A stretch of DNA of 64,000 nt from PFJX01 sp964393825 (GTDB lineage Bacteria > Pseudomonadota > Gammaproteobacteria > Burkholderiales > Thiobacillaceae), in assembly GCA_964393825.1 (NCBI GenBank), contig CAYMUY010000017.1, positions 18,760 to 82,759 on the forward strand. Reading direction: 5' to 3'. A program made the position numbers and the translations under genes. Positions within the stretch are counted from its first letter, which is position 1, and the number at the start of each line of letters is the position of its first letter. The notes below the pieces were generated by a model. That model did no database searches, was not told the DNA's origin, and saw only the letters and a list, made by a program, of their open reading frames with translations. This document shows positions 42,901-51,924 of this stretch, one piece after another.

Positions 42901-45900
42901 GAGCTGGGCGTCCGCCTCGCTGGCGTTGATCTGGCGCAGCAGCACCTGGGCGTGGGTCCAGGCCAGTTCGAAGACGCGGTCGGCGAGGCGCCGGTCCTGA
43001 TATTTTCCGGCCAGGTCCAGGGCCGCATCGCGGCTGTCAGCGATGCCGTAGACCAGGTCGACGTGGGCCGATTGTCCCGGCAAGAGGGTGAGCCGGCCGC
43101 GGATGGCCATGACCGGGTCGAGCACCGAACCCTGGCTGCCGGACAGCGCCGCGTCGGCATCCAGCGCCCGCGGAGCGGCGAGGTCGCGGCCGCGGCCGAT
43201 GAAACGGGCGCGGTCGGTCTCGTAGGACAGTCCGCCCACCTCGGCGTCGTGCACCGCCATCAGGTGGAACAGCCAGGGCGTCGACTCGTTGCGCGAGCGG
43301 GGCCGGCGGCTGCACAGGATGGCGCGACTGGCCGCGACGATCTCGGTCTGCACGAACAGTTTGCTGAACGCCGGGTGCAGGGCGTCGGCCGCGGGATCCG
43401 CCAGCACCACCTCGGCGTAGCTGGTGGCCTCGATGGTGCGGGGCACGGCGGCACGGTTGGTGATGCGCACCCGGCGCAGTTCGATGTCATCCTCCGGCGA
43501 GACGACGATATCGGTATGGAGATCGAAATCGTAGCCGGGGCCTGTTTCGCGGCGGCGGAATTCGGCGCGGCCTTCGGAGAAGATCGCTTCATAGTGTTCC
43601 GCGTGCCGCAGGCCGGGCTGGTGGGTGCTGGTCCAGACCGCGCCGCTGTCGACCTCATTGGCCAACACGCGCAGGTAACAGAAGCTGCCCCAGGGGTCGC
43701 GGGTGGTGTCTTCGCGCCAGCGGGTCACGGCGAGGTCGCGCCAGCGGCTGTAACCACCGCCCGCTTGGGTGACCATGACGTGATAGCGGCCGTTGGACAG
43801 CAACTGCACTTCCGGGATCGGCGTGTCCGGGCTGGTCAACACCCGGATCGGCATTTGCGTGCTGTCTGCTCCGGCCTGGGGATGGGTGAGATCGGCGGTG
43901 TGGGCATAGAACGCCGAGGCCCGTGGGATGCGCTCCTGCAACAGCAGCAGGGTGGCCTGGAACAGCGGGTCGGCGGCAAAGCGGCGCTGCATGGGCTGGT
44001 CCAGGAGCAGCCAGGCGAGGGCGAGCAGGCTCATGCCCTGGTGATGGGCCATGTAGGAGCGCACCAGGGTGTGCGTCTCGCCGCGCCGTTGCCGGACCGG
44101 GGTGTAATCGATGGCCTCGTGCAGGCCGAACCAGCCTTCCGCCCCGATGGTGGCGAGCCGTTGCAGATTTCGGCAGGCCGCCTCCGGGGCCACCATCAGC
44201 GCCAGCACCGTGGCGTAGGGGGCGATGACCTGATCCTCGGCGAGGCCGCGTTTCAATCCCAGGCCGGGCACGCCGAAGGCGCGGTACTGGTAGTTGAGCT
44301 GGGCGTCCACCGTGTTGTAGCCGGATTCCGAAATGCCCCAGGGCAGGCCGAGCTGGTCGCCGTACTCGATCTGGCGCGCCACTGCTGCCTTGGCAGTCTG
44401 GTCGAGCAGGGTATGGTCGTAGTTCGGCATCACCAGTTGCGGCATCAGGTACTCGAACATCGAGCCGCTCCACGACAGCAGGATCGGCTCGCCGCCGGCG
44501 CGGGTGAGCAGGCGCCCGAGGGCGAACCAGCTTTCTTGCGGCAGTTGCCCCTGGGCGATGGCGATAAACACGCACAGGCGCACTTCCGAGGCCAGCAGGT
44601 CGTAGTAGCTGGCATCCAGGCGGCGCTCGTCGACGTTGTAGCCAATGGAGAGCAAGCGCGACGACTTGTCGTAGAGGAAGCCGTATTCCATGTCGGCAAG
44701 TTCGCCGGCCAGCAGGGCCAGGCGCTGGATGGACTCGATGCGCGCCTGGGCAAGGGCGCTGGCCTGCCCGATGGCGTCACGCAGCGCGACCGACTCCGGG
44801 TGGTCGGCGAGGCGAGCCGACACGGCCACATCGAGCCCGGCCAGGGCGCGCAGGGTCGGGATGGCGTCGAGTTCGGGCGGGTCGCCGATGCCTGCCGTCA
44901 ACGAGGGCAGCTCGGTCCAGGGCGCCAGCGAGGCCAGTTCGTCGCGCAGCGTCCGGCATTGCCGGGTCAGCGTGCCGGCCCACCAGGCCGCTTCGCCCTC
45001 GGGTGCACCGGTCAGTTCGGCGCTGATCGCCTCGGCGGCGTGCAGCAGGCGGTCGAGCCGGCGCCGTGCCGCCGTGAGGGTGGTCGGCGGCGCCAGGCTG
45101 GCGGCTTCCAGGTCCTGCCGGAATCGCGCCAGCGCGACCGGCGCGTCGGCCACCGCTGCCGCCGCCACGATACCCAGGGTATCGGCCAGGCCCTCCAGCC
45201 AGCGCGGCTCCAGGATGGGGCGGTCGAGCAAGGCCGTCAGGCCCGGGCGCAAGGTCAGCAGATGGCCGGCCAGATTGCCGCTGTCCACCGTCGAGATGTA
45301 CGCGGGTGGCATCGGTTTCAGGGTCTGGGTGTCATACCAGTTGAAGAAATGACCGCGGTGACGGTCCAGTCCGGCCATGGTCGCCAGGGTGTGTTCCGTG
45401 CGTTCGAGCAGCGGCCCGGCCGGGATGTAGCCGAAATCGTACGCGGCCAGGTTGGCCAGCAAGGCCATCCCCATGTTGGTGGGTGAGGTGCGATGGGCAA
45501 GTTGGGCCGCGCGGTATTCCTGATAGTTGTCCGGCGGCAGCCAGTGGTCCTCGGGACCGACGAAAGTTTCGAAGAAGGCCCAGGTCTTGCGCGCGATGCG
45601 GCCGAGAAAGCGGGTCTGCTCGATGCTCAGGCTGGCCTCGCGGCGGGCCAGGGGCAGGCTGATCCACCAGGTGATGGCGGGAGAGACCAGCCACAGCAGC
45701 AGGATGGGGCCGGCCACGGCCAGCGCGGCCGGATTGGACAGCGCCAGATAGAGGGCGCAGCCGGCGCCGAGCAGGGGCGCGAACGCCATGGCGCGGAATG
45801 ACGCGGCGAGGTCGCTGCGGCTTTGCCGTTCCTGGTCGCCGGAGGGGCTCCATTCCAGCAGCCGCTGATGGCTGAACAGCAAACGGCCAAGGGTGCGCAG

Positions 45901-48678
45901 GATTGCATCGAGGCTGTAGAACGCCTCGTGGGGCAGGGTTGCCAGGTTGAATCCGGTCTGGACGAGGCGCTGGCCGGCGCCACGGGTGGCGGCGGCGAGA
46001 TGCTGGCCCCAGCGCATGTCGTCCGGCTTGCGCAGCCCATCCAGAACGGTGGCCAGCACCGGCTGGACCAAGAGGATGCCGAGCACCGCCAGGGTCCAGA
46101 ACGTGGCCGACGGCAGCGCCCAGCCCAGCACCAGGAGCAGCGTCAATCCCGCCGGCACCAGGCTGCGGCGCAGGTTGTCGAACAGTTTCCAGCGCGACAG
46201 GGCCGAGAGCGGATTGCTCCGATAGCGTCCGCCGGCGCCGGGCGCCCACGGCAGCAGCCAGCCCGCAAGCTGCCAGTCGCCACGAATCCAGCGGTAGCGG
46301 CGGTTGACGTCGGCGCCGTAGCGGGACGGGTATTCCTCGTACAACTGGACGTCGCTGATCAGGCCGGAGCGGGTGTAACAGCCTTCCAGCAGGTCATGGC
46401 TGAGGATGCGGTTCTCGGGAAAGCGGCCCTTGAGCGCTTGCTCGAAGGCCTCGACGTCGTAGATGCCCTTGCCGATGAACGAACCCTCGCCGAAGGCGTC
46501 CTGATAGACGTCGGAGACGGCGCGGGTATACGGGTCGATGCCCGGTTCGCCGCCGTGCAGGCGGGCATAGCGCGACTGGCTGGTGCCGGGCAGGCTCACA
46601 CTCACGCGCGGTTGCAGGATGCCGTAGCCGGCGACCACCCGCTTCAGGGTGGGGTCGTAGCGCGGCCGGTTGAGCGGGTGCGCCATGGTGCCGACGAACT
46701 GGCGCGCGGCATCGCGCGGCAACTGGGTGTCGGTGTCCAGGGTGATGACATATTTCACCCCGGCCAGGGCGTCGCGCCCGCCGACTACCCGCGCAAAACC
46801 ACCGGCGTCGTTATCCCGCAGCAGGGCGTTGAGGTCCGCCAGCTTGCCGCGCTTGCGTTCGTAGCCCATCCAGGTCTTGTCGTGGGGGTTCCAGCGGCGC
46901 GGGCGATGAAACAGGAAGAAGATGTCGCTGCCGTCGCCGGCGTAGTGGGCGTTCAGGGCCTCGATCCGTGCGCGGGCCAGGTCCAGCAGCGGCGCGTCGT
47001 CGACCAGCGTCTCCTCGGCCGCGTCACGAAAATCGGTCAGCAGGCCAAAGCGCAGGTTGTCGTCGCGATTGGCCAGGAAACGGACTTCCAGCGCCTCGAT
47101 CAGGCTGTCGATGTTGCGCGGACGGGTCAGCATGGTCGGCACCACCACCAGGGTGCGCGCCGTCGCCGGGATGCCCTTGGCGTAATCCATGCGCGGCAAG
47201 GGGCTCGGCGAGGTCAGCAAGGTGGTCAGCCAGTTCACCAGGGCGACCGCGAGCTGACTGGTGGCCAGCAGGACCAGCGGCGCCAGCAGCCAGTGGGGCA
47301 GGTCGTCCGATCCGGCCCGCGTCAGCAGCCCCGCGGACAGCAGCGCCGTGATCAAGGTGATCGCGCCCAGATACAGCAACAGGGGCGTGCAGTCGGCAGC
47401 GCGCCGCAGTCGCGCAATCCAGGGGAGGCGTGCCTGTGTGGCCCGTTCCAGTTCGGGCAGGCCATGGTCGATCAGGTAGTAGCCGACATGCGCGGTGCGG
47501 TCGTCGCTGCCGTGCCGGTCGGCGCCCACTTGCGCAAGATCGACCGCGCGCCGGCTGGCCTCGGCCTCGGACAGGCCGCTGGCCTTGGCCACGCGTTCGA
47601 TGACGTGGCGGTAGCGGTCACGGCTGGCGAAGTCCATCGCCGCGTAGGCGGCACCCGGGTCCGTGCGCAGGGTCTGTTCAACCACGCTCATGGCCTCGAC
47701 GAATTCGCGCCAGTCCATGGTGCCGAGGAAGCGCAGGCTGCCAATGCTGTTGCTGACGGAGACCTGGTCGGCCGCCTGGCTCTGGTTGCCGGCCCGAACC
47801 AGTTGCTCGATGCTCAGGCCCGACTCAGCCAGTTGCTGCTCGATCCAGGTCAGCGGCAGGGCCAGAGCCGGACCCTGGCCCTGCAGGCGGCGCGAGAATT
47901 CCGAAACAAAGGGGGTGGTCATGGGCGGGTTCGAGCGCGCCATGTCGGCGATCACCAGGATCAGGTTCTTCGGATTCTGGTGCGCGATTTCCGTCAGCTT
48001 GTCGGCCCAGGATGCGGCCCGGTCGCGGTCGATCCGGCCGGCGGCGATGCGCACCGCGACCCGGCGCAGATTCTCGATCAGTGCCAGGCGCAGCATGATC
48101 GGGATGGCCCACAGTTCGCCCAGGCGCAGCGGGGTGACGGTTTGGTAGGCCGCGACGAAACGGCCGAGATTGTCCGGGTCGACCCGGCCGTCGCCATGGG
48201 CGATGGTCTCCAGAGCGAGGTCGTACACCCGCGGCAGCCCGGCCGAAGCGCCCTCGCTCAGGACCGGCAGTTCCCGGCTGTAGCCCTTGGGCAGGTGTTG
48301 CCGGGCGGTGCGGATCTGTTCCTCGATGAGATAGAAATTGTCGAGCAGCCATTCCCCGGCCGGGGTGATGCGGTGCTTGGCCGCCACCGCCGCCATCAGG
48401 CGGTCGCAGGTCTCGGTCAGCACCTGTTCGTTCAGGGCCAGTCGCGCCAGCAACTGGTCCGGCTGCCGCCCAGGTCTCAGTCGATGGGCAGATGCGAGCA
48501 ACACGCCGTGCCGCTCCATCTGGTCGCTGCTGAACAACTCCGCCCGCAGCGGCGGTTCATCTGGTGTGTGTTGGCCCGGCGCATCGCTTCCGATCGGAGA
48601 CAGCCCAGTCCTGGGCGTCCGCATGCGAAGCCAGTGACTGAAGAGACTGGTCTTGCCCGCCTTCCACGATAGCTCCAC
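39934..48678 (-). CDS. ndvB: Cyclic beta-1,2-glucan synthase, NdvB/ChvB type
   Basis: A giant membrane enzyme (about 2,914 residues from the chosen start) that initiates, elongates and cyclises beta-1,2-glucan from UDP-glucose. A GT84 catalytic part near residues 500-860 contains VVPTMLTRPRNIDSLIEALEVRFL, VITLDTDTQLPRDAARQF and FPENRILSHDLLEGC, flanked by membrane segments. Carbohydrate-binding and GH94 phosphorylase-like parts fill the rest, with the late motif IGTGDWNDGMNRVG near residue 2585. The 5' end is uncertain: a GTG at 48678 has a gggggaa ribosome site, an ATG exists at 48624, and the open frame continues to a GTG at 48858. Length matches the rhizobial and Brucella enzymes. Periplasmic glucan for osmotic adaptation or host interaction is the known role. 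Confidence 0.93.
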   Translation of the reverse strand: MELSWKAGKTSLFSHWLRMRTPRTGLSPIGSDAPGQHTPDEPPLRAELFSSDQMERHGVLLASAHRLRPGRQPDQLLARLALNEQVLTETCDRLMAAVAAKHRITPAGEWLLDNFYLIEEQIRTARQHLPKGYSRELPVLSEGASAGLPRVYDLALETIAHGDGRVDPDNLGRFVAAYQTVTPLRLGELWAIPIMLRLALIENLRRVAVRIAAGRIDRDRAASWADKLTEIAHQNPKNLILVIADMARSNPPMTTPFVSEFSRRLQGQGPALALPLTWIEQQLAESGLSIEQLVRAGNQSQAADQVSVSNSIGSLRFLGTMDWREFVEAMSVVEQTLRTDPGAAYAAMDFASRDRYRHVIERVAKASGLSEAEASRRAVDLAQVGADRHGSDDRTAHVGYYLIDHGLPELERATQARLPWIARLRRAADCTPLLLYLGAITLITALLSAGLLTRAGSDDLPHWLLAPLVLLATSQLAVALVNWLTTLLTSPSPLPRMDYAKGIPATARTLVVVPTMLTRPRNIDSLIEALEVRFLANRDDNLRFGLLTDFRDAAEETLVDDAPLLDLARARIEALNAHYAGDGSDIFFLFHRPRRWNPHDKTWMGYERKRGKLADLNALLRDNDAGGFARVVGGRDALAGVKYVITLDTDTQLPRDAARQFVGTMAHPLNRPRYDPTLKRVVAGYGILQPRVSVSLPGTSQSRYARLHGGEPGIDPYTRAVSDVYQDAFGEGSFIGKGIYDVEAFEQALKGRFPENRILSHDLLEGCYTRSGLISDVQLYEEYPSRYGADVNRRYRWIRGDWQLAGWLLPWAPGAGGRYRSNPLSALSRWKLFDNLRRSLVPAGLTLLLVLGWALPSATFWTLAVLGILLVQPVLATVLDGLRKPDDMRWGQHLAAATRGAGQRLVQTGFNLATLPHEAFYSLDAILRTLGRLLFSHQRLLEWSPSGDQERQSRSDLAASFRAMAFAPLLGAGCALYLALSNPAALAVAGPILLLWLVSPAITWWISLPLARREASLSIEQTRFLGRIARKTWAFFETFVGPEDHWLPPDNYQEYRAAQLAHRTSPTNMGMALLANLAAYDFGYIPAGPLLERTEHTLATMAGLDRHRGHFFNWYDTQTLKPMPPAYISTVDSGNLAGHLLTLRPGLTALLDRPILEPRWLEGLADTLGIVAAAAVADAPVALARFRQDLEAASLAPPTTLTAARRRLDRLLHAAEAISAELTGAPEGEAAWWAGTLTRQCRTLRDELASLAPWTELPSLTAGIGDPPELDAIPTLRALAGLDVAVSARLADHPESVALRDAIGQASALAQARIESIQRLALLAGELADMEYGFLYDKSSRLLSIGYNVDERRLDASYYDLLASEVRLCVFIAIAQGQLPQESWFALGRLLTRAGGEPILLSWSGSMFEYLMPQLVMPNYDHTLLDQTAKAAVARQIEYGDQLGLPWGISESGYNTVDAQLNYQYRAFGVPGLGLKRGLAEDQVIAPYATVLALMVAPEAACRNLQRLATIGAEGWFGLHEAIDYTPVRQRRGETHTLVRSYMAHHQGMSLLALAWLLLDQPMQRRFAADPLFQATLLLLQERIPRASAFYAHTADLTHPQAGADSTQMPIRVLTSPDTPIPEVQLLSNGRYHVMVTQAGGGYSRWRDLAVTRWREDTTRDPWGSFCYLRVLANEVDSGAVWTSTHQPGLRHAEHYEAIFSEGRAEFRRRETGPGYDFDLHTDIVVSPEDDIELRRVRITNRAAVPRTIEATSYAEVVLADPAADALHPAFSKLFVQTEIVAASRAILCSRRPRSRNESTPWLFHLMAVHDAEVGGLSYETDRARFIGRGRDLAAPRALDADAALSGSQGSVLDPVMAIRGRLTLLPGQSAHVDLVYGIADSRDAALDLAGKYQDRRLADRVFELAWTHAQVLLRQINASEADAQLYGRLANSVIHANAALRADASVLLRNRRGQSGLWGYAISGDLPIVLLRIADLANIELVRQLIQAHAYWRLKGLAVDLVIWNEDRAGYRQVLQDQILGLVAVGLETQAMDRPGGIFVRSAEQISEEDRTLFQTVARVILSDSRGTLAEQINRPGLAEVRVPRLVASRTDLDDAPAVPALPRQDLILGNGLGGFTPDGREYVITTTAAQVTPAPWVNVLANPQFGSVISESGQAYTWGENAHEFRLTPWHNDPVSDPGGEAFYLRDEETGRFWSPTSLPRRGTTPYVSRHGFGYSVFEHTEAGIRSELWVYVALDAAVKFSVLKVRNESGRPRRLSATGYVEWVLGDLRPKSLMHVTTEADPYSGALYARNPYNSEFPDRVAFFDVDDSNRSVTCNRTEFIGRNGSLANPAALRRTHLSGKAGSGLDPCAAIQVAFDLADGQEREIVFRLGLGGNPGGDEASQLVHRFRGSHAARHALEAVWQYWNHILGAVQVETPDQSLNVLVNGWLLYQTLACRMWARSGYYQSGGAFGFRDQLQDAMALVHAEPRLLRAQLLLCAGRQFQEGDVQHWWHPPAGRGVRTHCSDDYLWLALATCRYVSSSGDTGVLDESITFLEGRPLNPEDDSYYDLPGRSDFSDSLYQHCVRAIRHGLRYGEHGLPLIGTGDWNDGMNRVGIEGKGESVWLGFFLYEVLRQFGVLAERHADPEFAALCTAEAARLGENLERHAWDGAWYRRAWFDDGSPLGSAENSECRIDSIAQSWAVLSGAGDSQRARQAMDALDQHLVRRDAGLIQLLDPPFDKSDMDPGYIKGYVPGVRENGGQYTHAAIWAAMAFAALGDRARAWELTTLINPANHAKSEEAIATYKVEPYVMAADVYAVTPHTGRGGWTWYTGSAGWMYRLVVESLLGLSLETDRLHLAPCLPAHWPGFKVHYRYRETVYHITVSQTGPDSPVPTGLTVDGIGQDGMAIPLVDDQIEHMVVVNVAVCDAPR

Positions 48679-49052
48679 GTTTTTCCCCCAACCGCTCCAT
48701 GAGCGGTAGTTGCGACACGTGGCGGGATGCCAGGGTGAAGATGGCCAGGATCGAAGTGCTCTGGGGCGGTTTGACCCGGAACGCCCGGGAGCCATTCCCG
48801 GGACAGCGCTGAAGTGTGCAGGGCGGCAAAGCCTCCTGACTCGCTCTCGATCATACACGCGGTCATGACACGAATGCCGCGCGCAGGGTGGACTTGCCGA
48901 TACGGCGCCGGCCGGCGGGAGAGGTGTCCCGCCGTGAATACTTGGATACTTTTCCCGGGTATGGGCCTATAAGCAAGCGGTGTGATGCGGCAGCCTACGC
49001 CGTCGTCAGGCACGTTTCATCCCGTTATCCAAACCAATCAGGAGTCGACGCC
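48679..49052. other. Divergent region between ndvB and a small basic protein gene
   Basis: About 370 bases. Open frames here on both strands lack family features. The stretch 48935-48990 (ttggatacttttcccgggtatgggcctataag) looks AT-richer and could contain a promoter for the rightward gene; if ndvB really starts at 48858, its first part lies here. Confidence 0.4.
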
Positions 49053-49184
49053 ATGTCCAAGTCCCAGCAATCCAGCAAGAACTCGAAAAAACAGGCGGTG
49101 CTGTCACCGAAGGAAAAGAAAGCGGCCAAGCAGGTGAAGAAGCATGCCGGGGATGCCGCGCCCCTGATCGTCAAGCGTGCATGA
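49053..49184 (+). CDS. Small Lys-rich protein
   Basis: A 43-residue very basic protein, MSKSQQSSKNSKKQAVL then SPKEKKAAKQVKKHAGD, with a clear aggag ribosome site seven bases upstream. Composition suggests a nucleic-acid-binding or intrinsically disordered peptide. No family is recognised. Such short genes are easily missed; the good ribosome site and the upstream promoter-like stretch support it. Confidence 0.6.
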   Translation: MSKSQQSSKNSKKQAVLSPKEKKAAKQVKKHAGDAAPLIVKRA

Positions 49185-49320
49185 ACCTCGCGCTGGCGTC
49201 ACGGACCCGATACGCGTTCATGCCACGTGCGCTGGGTGCCCGCGGTGTGTCGCCACGGAGAGCGGTCCGGTCTTTTCTCGTCAGGAGGGTCGAACGCCGG
49301 CCGGTCACTTCGCCGCGCCC

Positions 49321-49725
49321 CTAGTCCTCGATCCTGCCCCGCCCGGCCTTCAACCTTGAATGCCTGGCCTTGCTTTCCAGCCGTTTCGCGATGGATGTCC
49401 GGGTCGGTCGGGTGGGGCGGCGTGTCTTGGGCAGGACGGCGACGCTGTCGACCAGTGCCTGCAGGCGGCGGAGGGCTTCGCTGCGGTTTTTCTCCAGGCT
49501 GCGGAATTCCTGCGCCTTGATGATGACCACCCCGTCCTTGCTGATGCGGTGATCGCCCAGTTTTAAGAGGCGTGCCTGGATGGCCTCGGGCAGGGACGAG
49601 GCGGTGATGTCGAACCGCAGATGGACCGCATTGGCGACCTTGTTGACGTTCTGGCCACCGGCACCCTGGGCACGGATCGCGGTGATGTCCACTTCTTCGG
49701 GCGGGATGGTGAGATGAGGATGCAT
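49321..49725 (-). CDS. arfB: ArfB, alternative ribosome-rescue factor
   Basis: A 134-residue codon-independent peptidyl-tRNA hydrolase (YaeJ/ArfB), which frees ribosomes stalled on non-stop mRNAs. The catalytic GGQ lies in RAQGAGGQNVNKVANAVHLRFD. The C-terminal basic tail (KTRRPTRPTRTSIAKRLESKARHSRLKAGR) inserts into the empty mRNA channel. Length and both elements match ArfB rather than full release factors. Confidence 0.95.
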   Translation of the reverse strand: MHPHLTIPPEEVDITAIRAQGAGGQNVNKVANAVHLRFDITASSLPEAIQARLLKLGDHRISKDGVVIIKAQEFRSLEKNRSEALRRLQALVDSVAVLPKTRRPTRPTRTSIAKRLESKARHSRLKAGRGRIED

Positions 49726-49779
49726 GCTGGCGGGCGCGGACGAGTTGGGGTGGTATTGTAGGTCTTCACGGGAGTCGCC

Positions 49780-50958
49780 ATGCTGGGTTCACTGCAGCGA
49801 CTTCCCCTTCCACGCAGTGTTTTACAAGCCCTCATGTCGCTATTCCCCCTGATCGAGTGGACCGAGTCAGGCGAAGCCCGCTCGGCGCGCTGGCGTTCCG
49901 AAAGTGGCTCTCCCGTGCCCGGATGTGTGCGCATCGCCGACGACCGGATGACCGCCGATACGGCTTATCGCTACGCCTGCCAGGGCACGGCGCTGCTCTG
50001 GCGGGGAGATTTCCAGAATGCGCGGCAGTCGCTGCGCGCCCTTGCGCGACGCGCCGAGCAGAAGTCCGCACCTGCTCCGGCGATGACCGGGAAGGCGTCC
50101 TTTGTTCGACATCGCCAGGTCCAGGCGCAGCGTGCGCGCATCCTGTCGATGCTCTTGCTGCCGCTGGATGCCGATTACGGTATTCCCCTGCGGCGGGCGC
50201 CCAACGTGCAGGAGGCCTGCCTGGAAGCGTATGGGCCGGGTGGGCAGGATTCGGTGGTTTCGTTGCGGGAGTTGCTGGGTTTGATTGGCGCGCACGAGTG
50301 GCGCCGGCAGGGCGTCGAGATTCCGGTGCTGGGCGGGCGGATCCATCCGCACTATGGCGTGTTCGCGCCGATTCGCGGTGAATATGTCGACCTGGTGGCG
50401 CAAGCGCCACTGCCCGGAAGGCTGCTGGCATTCGATATCGGCACCGGGTCAGGGGTGCTTGCCGCCGTGCTGGCGCATCGCGGCGTGGCGCGCATCGTGG
50501 CGACCGATCTGGAAGAGCGGGCGCTGGCTTGCGCCCGGGAAAATCTGGCGCGGCTGGGCTATGCGGCGCAGGTGGCGCTTGTTCAGGCCGACCTGTTTCC
50601 CGAGGGCAGGGCAGACCTGGTGGTGTGCAATCCGCCCTGGTTGCCTGGACAACCGAGTGCGCCGATCGAACATGCCATCTATGACCCCGACAGCCGGATG
50701 CTGCTCGGTTTCCTGGAAGGTCTCGCCGCGCACCTGGCGCCGGCGGGGGAGGGCTGGCTGGTCCTGTCCGACCTCGCGGAACATCTCGGTCTGCGTACCC
50801 GGGAAGAGCTGCTGGCGGCGTTCGACAATGCGGGACTGCGCGTCGTCGGGCGGCTTGATGTGCGGCCGCGACATCGCCGCGTGACGGACAGCCTGGATCC
50901 CCTGCATGCCGCGCGCGTTCTGGAAGTGACGTCGCTCTGGCGACTCATGATTCGCTGA
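49780..50958 (+). CDS. SAM-dependent class I methyltransferase (HemK-like NPPW)
   Basis: A 392-residue protein. A ~180-residue N-terminal part of unclear fold precedes a class I methyltransferase domain with AFDIGTGSGVLAAVLAHRG (SAM motif), VATDLEERALACARENL and LVVCNPPWLPGQ. An NPPY/W motif after strand four marks N-methylases acting on Gln or bases. The specific substrate is unknown; PrmC and RlmG-type enzymes are relatives. The start at 49780 has gggag upstream; M19 (49834) is an alternative. Confidence 0.85.
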   Translation: MLGSLQRLPLPRSVLQALMSLFPLIEWTESGEARSARWRSESGSPVPGCVRIADDRMTADTAYRYACQGTALLWRGDFQNARQSLRALARRAEQKSAPAPAMTGKASFVRHRQVQAQRARILSMLLLPLDADYGIPLRRAPNVQEACLEAYGPGGQDSVVSLRELLGLIGAHEWRRQGVEIPVLGGRIHPHYGVFAPIRGEYVDLVAQAPLPGRLLAFDIGTGSGVLAAVLAHRGVARIVATDLEERALACARENLARLGYAAQVALVQADLFPEGRADLVVCNPPWLPGQPSAPIEHAIYDPDSRMLLGFLEGLAAHLAPAGEGWLVLSDLAEHLGLRTREELLAAFDNAGLRVVGRLDVRPRHRRVTDSLDPLHAARVLEVTSLWRLMIR

Positions 50959-51116
50959 TTCAGGCGGCCTGGGTGGATCCTTGGGCTTCATCCGGGGTGG
51001 CAAGCACAGCGTATTGATCGTTCAGGAATCAATCCGGAACTCCGCATGCGCTCCATCCGGCATCGCCAATGGCCGTGGCTGTCCTATCCTAGGGTTGATC
51101 TTCGGAGGGGCTCATC

Positions 51117-51572
51117 ATGTTCAGACACATCCTGGTACCCGTGGACGGCAGCGCGTTATCCAACGTGGCGGTTGCCCAGGCGTGCACCTTCGCCCGGGAA
51201 ATAGGCGCGCGGTTGACGTTCTATCACGCCAAGCCAGCGTACTTCCAGGCCACCATCGCTGGCGAGGTGTTGTTCGACGATGTGGCGGCCTACGAGGCAT
51301 TTCGCGCCAGTGTCGACAAGCAGGCGGAGGCGATCCTGAGCCAGGCGGCGCGGGCGGCGAGCGAGGCCGGGGTGGAGTACGCCACTCTGAGCAATGAATC
51401 GGAGGCCGCCTATGTGGGCATCATCGCGGCCGCGGAAAGCGGCGGTTGCGACCTCATCTACATGGCATCGCATGGCCGTCGCGGCGCCAGCGCCCTGCTG
51501 CTCGGCTCGGAAACGCACAAGGTCCTGACGCATTGCCGGATACCGGTCCTGGTCCATCGCCAGATGGATTGA
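51117..51572 (+). CDS. Universal stress protein (UspA family)
   Basis: A 151-residue Usp with MFRHILVPVDGS at the start and GRRGASALLLGSETHKVLTHCRIPVLV near the end; the G-x2-G-x9-S/T nucleotide-binding motif is present, so it probably binds ATP. It is followed by a perfect inverted repeat that may end or regulate the transcript. Confidence 0.95.
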   Translation: MFRHILVPVDGSALSNVAVAQACTFAREIGARLTFYHAKPAYFQATIAGEVLFDDVAAYEAFRASVDKQAEAILSQAARAASEAGVEYATLSNESEAAYVGIIAAAESGGCDLIYMASHGRRGASALLLGSETHKVLTHCRIPVLVHRQMD

Positions 51573-51590
51573 GAATCTGCCTTGAAAAGA

Positions 51591-51619
51591 TGTTGCAACG
51601 TGTTGAATACGTTGCAACA
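51591..51619. other. Perfect 11-bp inverted repeat after the UspA gene
   Basis: TGTTGCAACGT and ACGTTGCAACA flank a seven-base spacer, 18 bases after the usp stop. Each arm contains the self-palindrome GTTGCAAC. There is no T-run, so it may be a dimeric regulator site as well as a hairpin. The remaining sequence to 51924 holds no gene that I can support, only the upstream region of fbaB. Confidence 0.75.
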
Positions 51620-51924
51620 GGCGGCCAGGAACATGCGGCCTGCATGGCAACCCGGCCGGTGCGCGTCGCGCCATCGGTTGGCGCGATGGATCGACCGGGA
51701 GGGGGGGTGCGGCGGTGATTCAGCCGCTGAAACCGCCAGGAGTTGCTATAAACATAAGCGTTCGGTGTGTTCCATCACGGCTGGCCTCACTCAGGAGTGA
51801 TACATGACGATGGAGTGGGGGCGGAGTGGGTGCGTCATGATGGGGCCGTGTCGTTTCGGACGCTTGCCGTCACGATGGATGCGCTCGGCGTGAACCGTGC
51901 GACCTCACCACTACTGGAGGCTAC

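Noticed and set aside
41161..48672. 1,441- and 949-codon open frames opposite ndvB
   Set aside because: Both are antisense to conserved NdvB motifs and show His/Gln/Arg-rich shadow composition, with no recognisable fold.
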